Assembly: GCF_039536205.1 (NCBI RefSeq)
Contig: NZ_BAAAYL010000001.1
Span: forward strand, 6,386,001 to 6,450,000
Length of the DNA stretch: 64,000 bases
Direction of reading: 5' to 3'
From: Streptomyces sannanensis
Lineage (GTDB): Bacteria; Actinomycetota; Actinomycetes; Streptomycetales; Streptomycetaceae
A program made the translations under genes and the position numbers. Below, one piece after another: positions 46,023-55,906 of the stretch. The stretch's first letter is position 1. Every line of letters begins with the position of its first letter. The notes beneath the pieces were generated by a model, which worked only from the letters and a program-made list of their open reading frames with translations, was not told the DNA's origin and searched no databases.

Positions 46023-47252
46023 GTGAGCAGCGAGAACGCAGACGCCGGGGCTCAAGCCGGAGAAGAGCGTGTCGGGTCGGTGTGGGACGTCGTCGTGGTC
46101 GGCGCCGGGCCCGCAGGTGCCTCGGCGGCCTATGCCGCCGCAGTGGCCGGGCGGCGGGTGCTGCTGTTGGAGAAGGCCGAACTGCCTCGCTACAAGACGT
46201 GCGGCGGCGGCATCATCGGGCCTTCGAGGGACGCCCTGCCGCCCGGCTTCGAGCTGCCGCTACGGGACCGGGTGCACGCGGTGACCTTCTCGCTCAACGG
46301 CCGGCTGGCACGTACCCGCCGTTCCAAGGGGATGCTGTTCGGCCTGATCAACCGCCCCGAGTTCGACGCCGGGCTGGTGGAGCAGGCGCAGAAGGCGGGT
46401 GCCGTGCTGCGCACCGGTGCGATGGTGTCGCGGGTCGAGCAGCACGGTCCCGCGGTGCCGGACCGGCGCATGGTGGCGGTCGTGCTGGCGAGCGGCGAAA
46501 CGGTGCTGGCCAGGGCGGTCGTCGGTGCCGACGGCAGCGCGAGCCGGATAGGGGCACATGTCGGGGTGAAGCTCGACCAGGTGGACCTCGGGCTGGAGGC
46601 GGAGATCCCGGTGCCGCCCACCGTGGCGGAGGACTGGGCGGGCCGCGTACTCATCGACTGGGGCCCGATGCCCGGAAGTTACGGCTGGGTGTTCCCGAAG
46701 GGCGACACACTCACGGTCGGCGTGATCTCGGCGCGCGGCGAGGGCTCGGCCACCAAGCGCTATCTGGACGACTTCATCGCCCGGCTGGGGCTCGCCGGGT
46801 TCGAGCCGGCGATCTCCTCGGGGCATCTGACGCGCTGCCGTACCGACGACTCGCCGCTGTCCCGCGGCCGGGTGCTGGTGTGCGGCGACGCGGCGGGGCT
46901 GCTGGAACCGTGGACTCGCGAGGGCATCTCGTTCGCGCTGCGCTCGGGGCGGCTGGCGGGCGAGTGGGCGGTGCGTATCGCCGAGTCCCAGGCCGCGGTG
47001 GACGCCCGCAGGCAGGCACTCAATTACGCCTTCGCCATCAAGGCGGGGCTGGGTGTGGAGATGGGCGTGGGGCGGCGGCTGCTCGCTGCCTTCGAGCGTC
47101 GGCCCGGGCTGTTCCACGCGGCGATCACCGGTTTCCGGCCCGCCTGGAACATGTTCGTGGGGATAGTGCGCGGCTCGACCTCGCTCGCCGGGATCGTACG
47201 CAACAGCCCGGTGGTGCGGCGCGTCCTGACCGCGCTGGACGACCGGTCCTGA
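46023..47252 (+). CDS. Geranylgeranyl reductase-family FAD oxidoreductase
   Basis: This 409-residue protein has VWDVVVVGAGPAGASAAYAA for FAD binding, PRYKTCGGG (active-site Cys motif of the family), VVGADGSASRIG and VLVCGDAAGLLEPWTREGIS for the second FAD contact. Such enzymes saturate isoprenoid side chains of menaquinone or lipids; related ones act on other isoprenoid groups. No quinone or isoprenoid gene is nearby, so the substrate is open. Confidence 0.9.
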   Translation: MSSENADAGAQAGEERVGSVWDVVVVGAGPAGASAAYAAAVAGRRVLLLEKAELPRYKTCGGGIIGPSRDALPPGFELPLRDRVHAVTFSLNGRLARTRRSKGMLFGLINRPEFDAGLVEQAQKAGAVLRTGAMVSRVEQHGPAVPDRRMVAVVLASGETVLARAVVGADGSASRIGAHVGVKLDQVDLGLEAEIPVPPTVAEDWAGRVLIDWGPMPGSYGWVFPKGDTLTVGVISARGEGSATKRYLDDFIARLGLAGFEPAISSGHLTRCRTDDSPLSRGRVLVCGDAAGLLEPWTREGISFALRSGRLAGEWAVRIAESQAAVDARRQALNYAFAIKAGLGVEMGVGRRLLAAFERRPGLFHAAITGFRPAWNMFVGIVRGSTSLAGIVRNSPVVRRVLTALDDRS

Positions 47253-47392
47253 TTCGGTGACGTTTCGTCGTCCCGGCGCCTGAGCAAGGGCGGACACCGG
47301 GCCGCCCCCCCCGGGCCCGCCCGGGCTCCGGTGCGCACCTGGGTGCCCGAACGCAGCACGCCGAGCCGTATCAACGGACTGTCGGTGTGCAG

Positions 47393-47405
47393 TGCAGTAT
47401 ATGCA
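47393..47405. promoter_or_regulatory. Candidate MarR operator
   Basis: TGCAGTATATGCA is an inverted TGCA...TGCA element in an unusually AT-rich promoter region (47395-47470) before the MarR gene. A further TGCA (ATTAGATGCA) follows within 15 bp. Confidence 0.4.
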
Positions 47406-47473
47406 CATACATTAGATGCAGACACATTTAATTCCGATGCAACGAAAAGCGTGATTTCTGCTAACGTGCGCTC

Positions 47474-47866
47474 ATGGGCGCGAACAAGTCCGAGCGGGTG
47501 CTCGTGGAGGAATGGCGGGACATCCTCGACGTACATGCCCGCACGATGTGCGAGCTCGACCGCGAGCTCCATCCGCACGGCCTCGGCGCCAGCGACTTCG
47601 AGGTCCTCGACGTACTCGCGGAAGGCGTGGCGCAGGACGGCGGCTGCTCGTACCGGGTCCAGGAGCTGGCTGCCCGGGTCCACCTCAGCCAGAGCGCCCT
47701 CTCCCGGCTGATCGCCCGCCTGGAGAAGGACGGCCTGGTGACACGTGGGATGTGCACGGAGGACCGCCGCGGTGTACGGGTCGCCCTCACCGACGAAGGC
47801 CGTGCACGCCACGCCGAGGTGCAGCCGCTGCAGCGGGCCGTGCTCGGCCGGATGCTGGAGCGCTGA
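47474..47866 (+). CDS. MarR-family transcriptional regulator
   Basis: This 130-residue protein has the winged HTH VQELAARVHLSQSALSRLIA then RLEKDGLVTRGMCTEDRRG, with dimerisation helices at the ends. The promoter region contains an inverted repeat, so autoregulation is likely. No divergent target gene is present; the ADP-ribosylglycohydrolase gene lies convergent downstream. Confidence 0.92.
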   Translation: MGANKSERVLVEEWRDILDVHARTMCELDRELHPHGLGASDFEVLDVLAEGVAQDGGCSYRVQELAARVHLSQSALSRLIARLEKDGLVTRGMCTEDRRGVRVALTDEGRARHAEVQPLQRAVLGRMLER

Positions 47867-47893
47867 CGGCCCGCCGGGCGGCTCTCCCGGTGG

Positions 47894-48823
47894 TCAGACC
47901 GCGAGCCGGTGTGCGAGGTCGAGCAGCTGGGGCAGCGTCAGGACGCGCCCACTGAAGCCCGGGAGCGGTACGTGCAGGGAGTCGGCCCAGCGTGTGGGGA
48001 TCGCGTCCAGCCCGTAGTACGCGCCCGCGAGGCCGCCCGTGACCGCGGCGACGGTGTCCGTGTCGCCGCCGAGATCGACCGCGGCGCGTATCGCGTCCTC
48101 GTAGGAGGTGGTGGTACGCAGCGCCCAGACGGCGGAGCCCAGACATGGCCAGACGGCCCCGTTGAACTCGGTGGCCCGGTCCGGGTGCCAATCGGCGGCG
48201 AGGACAGTGGCGTACCGCCTGCGGTGATCGGGGTGGACGAGGGCGAGTGCGCCCGGGATGGCGGTGAGGGGATCGGCCCCCTCCAGCGCGACGCGCACCA
48301 GCTCGTGGAAGATCGCGGTGCCTTCCCAGGCGGCGCGGTCGCCGTGGGTGAGGGCGGCGATGCGGCGGGCCGCGTCCATGGTGGCTTCTCGGCCGTCGCG
48401 CGCGAAGCGGACCGCAGGAGTGGAAGCCCGCATCAAGGCGCCGTTGCCCGCCGCATATCGGTTGACCTGGAAGTGGACCGCGGCGGCCAGGTCCCAGGGC
48501 ATGCCGTTGGTCAGGACGTCCTCGGTCTGCAGTCCGATGTCCTTTGGCTCGGACGTGGCCCATCGTTGGAAGCGGGCGAACACGTCCGGCAGATCCAGCC
48601 CGCCGCACTCCAGCAGCGACTCGGCGACCAGAACCGCCATCTGCGTGTCGTCCGTGGCCTCGCCCGGGTCCCAGCCACCGCCTCCGCACATCTCGCGCCC
48701 CGGATCGGCCACCGGGAACCGCGCGGAGAACGCCCCCGCGGGACCGAACTCGAAGGGCGCGCCCAGCGCGTCACCCACCGCCGAGCCGATGACCGCGCCG
48801 GCGGCGCGCTGAGTGCGATTCAC
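47894..48823 (-). CDS. ADP-ribosylglycohydrolase family protein
   Basis: This 309-residue all-helical protein has GSAVGDALGAPFEF at the N-terminus, TDDTQMAVLVAESLL with the metal-binding TDDT, and DLGGDTDTVAAVTGGLAGAYYG with the second GGDTDT Mg site. It removes ADP-ribose from proteins (DraG type) or cleaves related compounds. No ADP-ribosyltransferase gene is adjacent. Confidence 0.95.
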   Translation of the reverse strand: MNRTQRAAGAVIGSAVGDALGAPFEFGPAGAFSARFPVADPGREMCGGGGWDPGEATDDTQMAVLVAESLLECGGLDLPDVFARFQRWATSEPKDIGLQTEDVLTNGMPWDLAAAVHFQVNRYAAGNGALMRASTPAVRFARDGREATMDAARRIAALTHGDRAAWEGTAIFHELVRVALEGADPLTAIPGALALVHPDHRRRYATVLAADWHPDRATEFNGAVWPCLGSAVWALRTTTSYEDAIRAAVDLGGDTDTVAAVTGGLAGAYYGLDAIPTRWADSLHVPLPGFSGRVLTLPQLLDLAHRLAV

Positions 48824-49003
48824 GCCGACAGGCTAGCGGTGCATGCAGGTAATACGCAGAAGCGGCAATCTTCGTCACGCCCGGCGGGCAGGGAGTGCAG
48901 ACGGGGGCATCGAAGACGGCCGGCGTGAACGCCGGGGCATCCTCGCCAGAACCAGGTGAAATCCGGTACCGGCAGCCGGTTCGCCGGGCCTAGCATCCCG
49001 TTC

Positions 49004-49225
49004 ATGCCACGACCTCAAGGATTCAGCTACACGCGCCGTGCGGACGGCACCGTCGTCATCACCCACCTCAGCCGCAACGCCGGGACACTGCGTGGCGGCC
49101 GCGCCGAGCAGTTCCTCGCGGAGGTGGAGTCCGGCGACGCGCAGCTGGTGATGGCCCGTTGGACCGGAGCGTACAAACACGGCAACGAACGCATCGCGCG
49201 GAACCATCCGCGGAGTCGCCGCTGA
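49004..49225 (+). CDS. Small hypothetical protein (73 aa)
   Basis: ATG 49004 begins MPRPQGFSYTRRADGTVVIT, then HLSRNAGTLRGGRAEQFLAE and a basic end. It looks like a compact beta-alpha protein with good codon use. Similar short unannotated proteins are common in Streptomyces; the function is unknown. Confidence 0.65.
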   Translation: MPRPQGFSYTRRADGTVVITHLSRNAGTLRGGRAEQFLAEVESGDAQLVMARWTGAYKHGNERIARNHPRSRR

Positions 49226-49345
49226 CCGGGCCGGTCACGCACAGGCGTCGGTCCCGACTGAACGGGTAAGCCCCTCCGTCCGTTGGACGTCACCCCCGCA
49301 GAAAACGGGATGCAACCGGGCCTGGCTGATCCCTACGCTGAAACG

Positions 49346-50236
49346 ATGGATCCTGTGCAGGTCAGGCCGATGTGCGAGGGCGATCTCGCGTCGGCGGAAC
49401 GGGCCTCGGCGGTGACGTTCTTCGAGGCGGAGCGGAGTACCAGGCGAGTCAGCGATCCGGAGATCGAGCCGCGTTCGGCAGTCGCCTCGAAGCAGTGGAT
49501 CGACCGGATGCGCTTCTTCCTGAACCTCGACCCGGGAGGGTGCTGGGTCGCAGTGCGGGACGATGCGGGCGTCGGCGAAGTAGTCGGATTCGCCATCTCG
49601 CAGAACCGCGGACGTCTGTGGTTCCTCGCGACCTACGGTGTGCTGCCGAGCCATCGGAGACTGGGCATCGGCAAGCGCCTGATGGACGCCGCTCTCGCTC
49701 ATGCCGGGGGTCGCCCCGGCATCTTCTCCTCCAGTGTCCACCCAGGCGCCACCCGTCGGTACCGGCTGGCGGGTTTCTCCCTCCACCCGCAGATGCGGAT
49801 GATCGGCACCGTCGACCGGTCCACGCTCCCCATGGTCGACGGCCTCCAGGAGGGCCGGGCGGACGACTTCGAGTGGATGGACCGCCTGGACCAGGATCTG
49901 CGTGTCGCGGGCCACGGCCCCGACCACGGCTACATGCTCGGCACCCTGCGGCTTGTCGTGTCCCGGGACAGGGCGAGGCCCGGATACGTCTACCTCGACG
50001 ATCACGGGCGGGCGTCGCTGCTGGCTGCCGCGCACCCGGAGACCGCACAGAAGCTGTTGTGGGAAGCCCTGGCCGTGTCACAAGGAAGAACCTTGGTCAA
50101 CTGCATCACCACCCCCAATGAGTGGGCGATCGACGTCGGCCTGGCCGCCCGTCTCGACATCGGCCAAGAGGGGTACATCGCCGTCCGTGGCATGCCGGTC
50201 CCGGCACCGTACCTCGCCAGCGGGCACCTCCTCTGA
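49346..50236 (+). CDS. GNAT N-acetyltransferase
   Basis: This 296-residue protein begins at ATG 49346. The first 150 residues are a GNAT domain (VVGFAISQNRGRLWFLATYGV, LPSHRRLGIGKRLMDAALAH with the R/Q-x-x-G-x-G/A acetyl-CoA loop). The second half may be a degenerate second GNAT domain (RPGYVYLDDHGRASLL). Substrate unknown. Confidence 0.88.
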   Translation: MDPVQVRPMCEGDLASAERASAVTFFEAERSTRRVSDPEIEPRSAVASKQWIDRMRFFLNLDPGGCWVAVRDDAGVGEVVGFAISQNRGRLWFLATYGVLPSHRRLGIGKRLMDAALAHAGGRPGIFSSSVHPGATRRYRLAGFSLHPQMRMIGTVDRSTLPMVDGLQEGRADDFEWMDRLDQDLRVAGHGPDHGYMLGTLRLVVSRDRARPGYVYLDDHGRASLLAAAHPETAQKLLWEALAVSQGRTLVNCITTPNEWAIDVGLAARLDIGQEGYIAVRGMPVPAPYLASGHLL

Positions 50237-50257
50237 CCGTTGTGCACATGCGTCGCC

Positions 50258-51208
50258 TCAATGGCGGGTGGTCGACCGCGCGATGCTGTCGATCAGTTCG
50301 CGTGCTCCCTGCCGCAGCAGCGCCACCGCGACGGAGGTGCCGAGTGTTGCCGGGTCCAGCGGGCCGGCCCACTCATGGGCGTTGAGGACCGTCTTGCCGT
50401 CCGGGCTGAAGACACAGGCGCGCAGTGACAGATCGCCGTTGCGTTCGGAGCGGGCGTAACCGGCGATGGGGGAGTTGCAGTGGCCCTGGAGGACATGGAG
50501 GAGCATTCGCTCGGCGGTGGCTTCGCGCCAGGCGTTCCGGTCACCGAGGGCGGACACCGTGTCGATGGTGGCAGTGTCGTCCTCGCGGCACTGCAGGGCC
50601 AGGATGCCCGCTCCGATGGGCGGGCACATCGTCTCGACCGAGAGGATCTCGGTGATCACGTCGCCACGGCCGATGCGTTGGAGTCCGGAGGTGGCGAGCA
50701 GCAGGGCGTCCGCGTCGCCCGCGGCGAGTTTCTCCAGCCGGCGGTTGGCGTTACCGCGCATCGGTACGCACTTCAGGTGCGGGTGGGAGGCGGCCAGTTG
50801 AGCGACTCGGCGTACGGATGAGGTGCCGATCCGGGTCCCTGGGGGCAGCTCGTCCAGGGTGAGCCCGTCCGGGTGAACGAGGGCGTCTCGGATGTCGTCG
50901 CGTTTGAGGAAGGCGACGAAGGCGGTGCCGGCCGGGAGCGGCCGGTCCGCGGGGATGTCCTTGACGCAGTGCACGGCCAGGTCCGCGTCACCGGCGAGAA
51001 GGGCGGCGTCGACTTCCTTGGTGAACGCGCCCTTGCCGCCGAGCTTGGACAGGTCACCGAGCCAGCGGTCGCCGGAGGTGGTGACGGGGACGACTTCGGT
51101 GGTGATCCCGGGGTGGAGCGCGGCGAGTTCGGTACGGACACGCTCCGCCTGGGCCAGGGCCATCGGTGAGGAACGGGAGACGATACGGATCGGATCGGGT
51201 GAGGCCAT
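50258..51208 (-). CDS. hemC: Hydroxymethylbilane synthase (porphobilinogen deaminase)
   Basis: This 316-residue enzyme starts at ATG 51208. [54 protein letters not shown] and [10 protein letters not shown], which carries the Cys that holds the dipyrromethane cofactor, are all present. It makes hydroxymethylbilane for tetrapyrroles. No other hem gene is nearby. Streptomyces genomes often carry a hemC paralogue in addition to the one in the main hem operon, so this is likely the extra copy. Confidence 0.95.
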   Translation of the reverse strand: MASPDPIRIVSRSSPMALAQAERVRTELAALHPGITTEVVPVTTSGDRWLGDLSKLGGKGAFTKEVDAALLAGDADLAVHCVKDIPADRPLPAGTAFVAFLKRDDIRDALVHPDGLTLDELPPGTRIGTSSVRRVAQLAASHPHLKCVPMRGNANRRLEKLAAGDADALLLATSGLQRIGRGDVITEILSVETMCPPIGAGILALQCREDDTATIDTVSALGDRNAWREATAERMLLHVLQGHCNSPIAGYARSERNGDLSLRACVFSPDGKTVLNAHEWAGPLDPATLGTSVAVALLRQGARELIDSIARSTTRH

Positions 51209-51343
51209 GGCGCCCACCATAGGGGGTCGGCCGGGCACGTCTGTCGCCTGTGATATCAGAGGAGTTGAGGATTCGGATGTCCGTGCGAGGGGTCGTGCGG
51301 CCGTTCGCGAGCCCGCAGCCGCGAGCGCGGGAACGCGGCCCTG

Positions 51344-52444
51344 TCAGACACCGACGGCCTCCTCCATCTCCTCCTCGGCCTCGGTGCGGGCCTCGACGGG
51401 GCGGGCGACGGGGGTGTGCGTCGCGATGCGCTGCCGTCGCTCGTAGGCGCCCGCGATCGTCAGCAGGACGAGGCCGGCCGCGAACCACAGGGTCAGCGTC
51501 AGCAGATGGCCCGCCAAGCCCGCCCCGCCGTCGAAGTACAGCACGCTGCGGGTGCCTTCGAGGAAGCCGGCACCGTTCCAGAAGGCATGCAGGGCGCCGA
51601 AGAAGCCGTTCTGCAGTTCCGGGCGGTAGATGCCGCCGGAGCTGGTGAAGTTCAGCATCACGAACAGCACCATCAGTGTCAGTGTCGTCCAGCGCTTGAG
51701 GAATGTGTGCAGGCCGACGCCGATCGCGATGATGCCTGCCGAGTAGAGCCAGCCCATCGCCCATACGGCGGCGTAGTCGTGATCCACGATGTGGAAGAGC
51801 GGACCAGCTGTCACGATGCCGATGATGCTGACGGCGAGCGAGGTGACCAGTCCGATCGCGGCGCGGACCGGCATGCGCACCGAGGCCCCCGCGGTTCCGA
51901 TGACCGCGACGCTGCCGTACGAGCCGATGCTCAGCGCCACGAGCAGGAAGAACAGCCCCTGGCCGGTCGGGTCCCCGCTGTCTGTCGGGGCGATGTCGGT
52001 CACCGTGAGCGGGACGCCCTGCTTGGCGGTGACGGTCTGGAAGACCGCCTCCGCGGCCATGGCGGAGGTGTCGGAGTTGGCCTTGGCCACGATCAGCTCC
52101 GGCGCGGTGGCGTCCGGGACGAACGCGCCGACCAGCTGCCGGTCGCGCAGCTGCTCCTCGGCCGCGTCACGCGTCGGCAGCGCGGTCACGTCCAGCGCGT
52201 CGCCCGCCTTGTCCTTGACGGTCTGGGCGAGGATCCGCGCCTGCGGAGTGGTGCCGACGACCGCGACCTCGAGGTGATGGGGCTCGGGCTTGTGGAACGC
52301 CCCCTGGTAGGCCAGGGCCATGCCGAGGCACATCAGCAGCGGGGTCAGCAGATGGACGGCGATGTGCCGGAGGGAGTGCTGCAGGCCCGGTGCGCGGTGG
52401 GTGCTGCCGTGGGCGGCAGGCGGGGTGCCGTGTGAGGTGGTCAT
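51344..52444 (-). CDS. ABC-2/YhgE-like membrane protein
   Basis: This 366-residue membrane protein starts at ATG 52444. There is one N-terminal transmembrane helix (TPLLMCLGMALAYQGAF), an extracytoplasmic domain of about 140 residues (VAVVGTTPQARILAQTVKDK), and five to six helices in the C-terminal half, ending in an acidic tail. This topology matches YhgE/Pip and DUF3533 proteins, relatives of ABC-2 permeases. It is divergent from a MarR gene that probably represses it, so a role in drug or metabolite efflux is likely, but no ATPase gene is adjacent. Confidence 0.8.
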   Translation of the reverse strand: MTTSHGTPPAAHGSTHRAPGLQHSLRHIAVHLLTPLLMCLGMALAYQGAFHKPEPHHLEVAVVGTTPQARILAQTVKDKAGDALDVTALPTRDAAEEQLRDRQLVGAFVPDATAPELIVAKANSDTSAMAAEAVFQTVTAKQGVPLTVTDIAPTDSGDPTGQGLFFLLVALSIGSYGSVAVIGTAGASVRMPVRAAIGLVTSLAVSIIGIVTAGPLFHIVDHDYAAVWAMGWLYSAGIIAIGVGLHTFLKRWTTLTLMVLFVMLNFTSSGGIYRPELQNGFFGALHAFWNGAGFLEGTRSVLYFDGGAGLAGHLLTLTLWFAAGLVLLTIAGAYERRQRIATHTPVARPVEARTEAEEEMEEAVGV

Positions 52445-52492
52445 GTTCGGGGGGCCTTCGTTCAGATCAGGTCCGGTGCGAGTGCACGAGTT

Positions 52493-52530
52493 GGTTGGTA
52501 GATGCAACCATATCGATGTACTATACAACC
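52493..52530. promoter_or_regulatory. Operator region between the membrane protein and MarR genes
   Basis: GGTTG (52493) faces CAACC copies at 52505-52509 and 52526-52530 in an AT-rich stretch, and the last copy abuts the marR start. This is a candidate shared MarR site for both genes. Confidence 0.4.
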
Positions 52531-52971
52531 ATGACTGTGGACAACCCCCACACCACCCGCGACGAGGCGATCGGCATCATCCAGCGCGAGCTCACCGCGT
52601 TCTCCCGGCGCGCCCGCAGCAAGTCCGCCGAGATGCACCCCGAACTGTCCCTGGTGGCCTTCAGCATCCTGGACCTGCTCGCCCAGCGCGGCGGCTGCCG
52701 TGGCAGCGAGCTCGCCACCCACTTCCGGCTCGACAAGTCCACGGTGAGCCGCCAGGTCGCCGACTTGGAGCGCCGCGGTCTCCTGGTCAGGGAAACCGCC
52801 GCCGACGATCACCGGGGCCAGACCCTGCGCCCGTCGGCCGCCGGACTGCGTGCCGTGAGCGACGCGGCGGAGCGCCGCCGCAAGGCCTTCGCAGTCCGCT
52901 TCACGGACTGGGGCGACGACGAACTCGACCAGTTCGCCCGCTGCTTGGAGCGCTACAACGCCGTGCCGTAG
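52531..52971 (+). CDS. MarR-family transcriptional regulator
   Basis: This is a 146-residue protein. The winged HTH is GSELATHFRLDKSTVSRQVA then DLERRGLLVRETAADDHRGQ, flanked by dimer helices. ATG 52531 is directly preceded by the AT-rich inverted-repeat region, so the transcript may be nearly leaderless. It probably represses the divergent membrane-protein gene. Confidence 0.93.
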   Translation: MTVDNPHTTRDEAIGIIQRELTAFSRRARSKSAEMHPELSLVAFSILDLLAQRGGCRGSELATHFRLDKSTVSRQVADLERRGLLVRETAADDHRGQTLRPSAAGLRAVSDAAERRRKAFAVRFTDWGDDELDQFARCLERYNAVP

Positions 52972-53041
52972 ATCATCCGTGCGCGACGGGCCCCGAGGTC
53001 ACGGGCCGCGGCGTTGATCATGGGCGGTACAGTCGGCGGCC

Positions 53042-55771
53042 ATGACGACGGACCTGCTGGTGGGGCGAGCCACCGAGTGCGAGGCGATCGATGCGTTCCT
53101 GGCGCGGCTTCGGGCCGGAGACGGCGGAGTCCTCGTCCTGCGCGGCGAACCCGGGGCCGGGAAGTCGGCCCTGCTGCGGTATGCCACCCGGGCAGCCGGT
53201 CCGGCCCGCGTGCTCCGGGTCGTCGGTGCCGAGCCCGAGGCCGGAATGGCCTTCGCCGCTCTGCATCAACTCCTCCTGCCCGTAGTGGAGTTCGCCGACG
53301 GGCTGCCCGAGGTTCAGCGGGAGGCCGTGCGTGGCGCCCTCGGACTGGCCGCGGCCACCGGAGCCCAGGACCGGTTCCTCGTCTCCGCCGGGGTGCTGTC
53401 CCTGCTCGCGGAGGCCGCGGGGTCACAAGGGCTGCTCTGCGTCGTCGACGACTTCCAGTGGGTCGACCGGGCCTCCGCCGACGCCCTGCTGTTCGCCGCC
53501 CGCCGTCTCGGCGCGGACCGGGTCGGGCTGATCGTCGCCACCCGGGAGACCGCGGAAGCACGCCACGCCCTGCGCGGAATGCCGGACCTGCGGCCGGCGG
53601 GGCTGGACGCGGAAGGCGCGGCCCAGGTGCTTGCCGCCCGGGTGGCGGTATCGCCGGCGCCGGACGTCGTCGCCCGGATCACCGCCGCCACCGGCGGCAA
53701 TCCGCTCGCCCTGCACGAGACCGCCATGCTTCTGACGGAAGATCAGCTGATCGGGCGTGCGGCGTTGCCGGACCCCCTGCCGCTCGGTGACGGCAGCCAC
53801 GCCGTCTACGGCGAACAGATCGAACAGCTCCCCGACGACACCCGCCTCGTCCTCCTTGCCGCCGCCCTCGAAGGCCGGGGCGAGCCCGGAGTGATCTTCG
53901 ACGCGGCCGGACGGCTCGGTGTACCACCGGGGGCCCTGGACGCCGCCGAGGCGGCCGGTCTTGTGGTGGCCGACCCGGCGCAGGTCAGGTTCCGGCACCC
54001 GCTGATCCGCGCCGCCGTGCACGAGGCTGCGAGCCCCCCGGAGCGCCGCGCGGCTCACACCGCACTGGCCGAGGCCCTTGCGGCGGCCGGGGACACCGAC
54101 CGGCAGGCCAGGCACCGGGGCGCCGCCGCGCTCGGCCCGGACGAGAGCATCGCCGCGGAACTGGCGGCGGCGGCCCACCGGGACCGCGAACGGGGAGGCT
54201 ACGCGAGCGCCGCCGAAGCCCTGCAGTGGTCCGCCCGGCTGACACCCGACGAGGGCACACGGGCCCGTCGGCTGACGGACGCGGCGGCCGCGGCATGGCT
54301 CAGTGGCCGACCCGGCCAGGCGCAGAGCGCACTGGCCAAGGCCCGCGAGGTGGCCCGCGAACCAGGCCTGCTCGCCGAACTCGGCGGTCTGCGGGGCCGG
54401 TTCGAACTCATTTCGGGAGATGCGGCGGAGGCCCTGCGTGTCCTCCTGGCCGCGGCCGACCAGGCCCTGGATGCCGGAGCCAGGGGCCTCGGGCTGCTGG
54501 GCGACGCCGCCGAGGCCGCGTTCTGCGTCGGTGACCTCGACGCTTTCGTACGGATCGGCCGACGCGCCGAGACACTGTCCGAGGTGTTCCTGCGCGATGT
54601 CCTGGCCGGGGCCGGGGCCCTGCTGGGCGGGGATGCCGGAGGTGGCGTCCCCCTGCTGCGCCGGGCCCTCGCGGCGGTGCGGGAGGACGAGCCCGACGCC
54701 GCGACCCTGCTGTGGGCTGCCACAGCGGCAAGCCTTCTGGGCGAGACCGACACCGCGGCCGGGTTCGGCGCCCGGGCGGGGCGGGTGGCCAGAGTGTCCG
54801 GGATGGCGGGGACGCTGCCGGTCGTTCTGGAGACCTCGGCCACAGCCGAACGTATGAACAGCCGGTTCGCGCTCAGCGCCGCGCTCTCCGAGGAGGGCCT
54901 GGCCCTGGCCCGGGAAACCGGTGTCACCAACTCCGCCGCCGCGCATCTGGCGAACCTGGCGGTCTGCGCCGCCCTGCGCGGCCACGAGGACGACTGCCGC
55001 TCGTACGCCCAGCAGGCCCTGGCCGTCGCCATCCCGCACCGGCTCGGGCTGCGCGTCGGTGTCGCCTCCTACGCGCTGGGACTGCTCGACCTCGGTCTCG
55101 GCCGGTTCGAGCAGGCCCATGAACGGTTCACCGCCCTCACCCAGGCAGGCCCCGGCGCCGGGCACCCGGTCGCCGTCTGGGGTTCCACCGCCGACCGGGT
55201 CGAGGCCGCGGTGGCCGCCGGGGAGCACGAGGAGGCCCGTACGGCCGTGGCGTTCCTGGAGCAGTGGTCGGCCCATGCTGCGTCCCCGCGCGCACGGGCG
55301 CTGCTCGCCCGCTGCCGGGCCCTGGTCACGGACGACGAGTCCGCCGTGCCGAAGCTCGAGGAGGCGATCGCGCTGCTCGCCGGCGACGCGGGGGCCGAGT
55401 ACGACCGCGCCCGCACCGCGCTGCTCCTCGGTGAGCGGCTGCGCCGGGACCGCCGGGCCACGGACGCCCGCCCGCATCTGCGGCTCGCCGCGGAGACCTT
55501 CCGACGGCTCGGCGCCGCCTCGTGGGAGAGCCGCGCCGAAGGCGAGCTGCGGGCGGCCGGTGAGGCCGCGGTCCGCGCCGAGCCGGCGGCACTCGGCGAA
55601 CTCACCCCGCAGGAGCTGCGGATCGCCCGGCTGGTCGCCGAGGGCGCCTCCAACAGGGATGTGGCGGCACGGCTGTTCCTCAGCCCGCGCACCGTCGAGT
55701 ACCACCTGTACAAGGTCTATCCGAAGCTCGGTATCTCCTCGCGTACGGATCTCGCCCGGCTGTTCCGGTAG
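53042..55771 (+). CDS. Large LuxR-family regulator (LAL) with N-terminal ATPase
   Basis: This 909-residue protein has Walker A LRGEPGAGKSALLRYA near residue 35 and Walker B LLCVVDDFQWVDRAS near 140, so it has a STAND/AAA_16 module. Helical TPR-like repeats fill the middle. The C-terminal LuxR HTH is LTPQELRIARLVAEGASNRD then VAARLFLSPRTVEYHLYKVY. LAL proteins are ATP-dependent activators of catabolic or secondary-metabolite genes. The adjacent alpha/beta hydrolase is the nearest candidate target. Confidence 0.93.
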   Translation: MTTDLLVGRATECEAIDAFLARLRAGDGGVLVLRGEPGAGKSALLRYATRAAGPARVLRVVGAEPEAGMAFAALHQLLLPVVEFADGLPEVQREAVRGALGLAAATGAQDRFLVSAGVLSLLAEAAGSQGLLCVVDDFQWVDRASADALLFAARRLGADRVGLIVATRETAEARHALRGMPDLRPAGLDAEGAAQVLAARVAVSPAPDVVARITAATGGNPLALHETAMLLTEDQLIGRAALPDPLPLGDGSHAVYGEQIEQLPDDTRLVLLAAALEGRGEPGVIFDAAGRLGVPPGALDAAEAAGLVVADPAQVRFRHPLIRAAVHEAASPPERRAAHTALAEALAAAGDTDRQARHRGAAALGPDESIAAELAAAAHRDRERGGYASAAEALQWSARLTPDEGTRARRLTDAAAAAWLSGRPGQAQSALAKAREVAREPGLLAELGGLRGRFELISGDAAEALRVLLAAADQALDAGARGLGLLGDAAEAAFCVGDLDAFVRIGRRAETLSEVFLRDVLAGAGALLGGDAGGGVPLLRRALAAVREDEPDAATLLWAATAASLLGETDTAAGFGARAGRVARVSGMAGTLPVVLETSATAERMNSRFALSAALSEEGLALARETGVTNSAAAHLANLAVCAALRGHEDDCRSYAQQALAVAIPHRLGLRVGVASYALGLLDLGLGRFEQAHERFTALTQAGPGAGHPVAVWGSTADRVEAAVAAGEHEEARTAVAFLEQWSAHAASPRARALLARCRALVTDDESAVPKLEEAIALLAGDAGAEYDRARTALLLGERLRRDRRATDARPHLRLAAETFRRLGAASWESRAEGELRAAGEAAVRAEPAALGELTPQELRIARLVAEGASNRDVAARLFLSPRTVEYHLYKVYPKLGISSRTDLARLFR

Positions 55772-55906
55772 TTGCCCGTGGCGGCCAGTGGCCGGCCACC
55801 CATGGGCCACCAGTGGTTCCACGGATGGCACCAGTGGCCCCGCCCGGCAGAGTTCTTCTCACCGGGACGACAACGGCCCGGACAACACGCGGAGAAAGAG
55901 GCAGGG

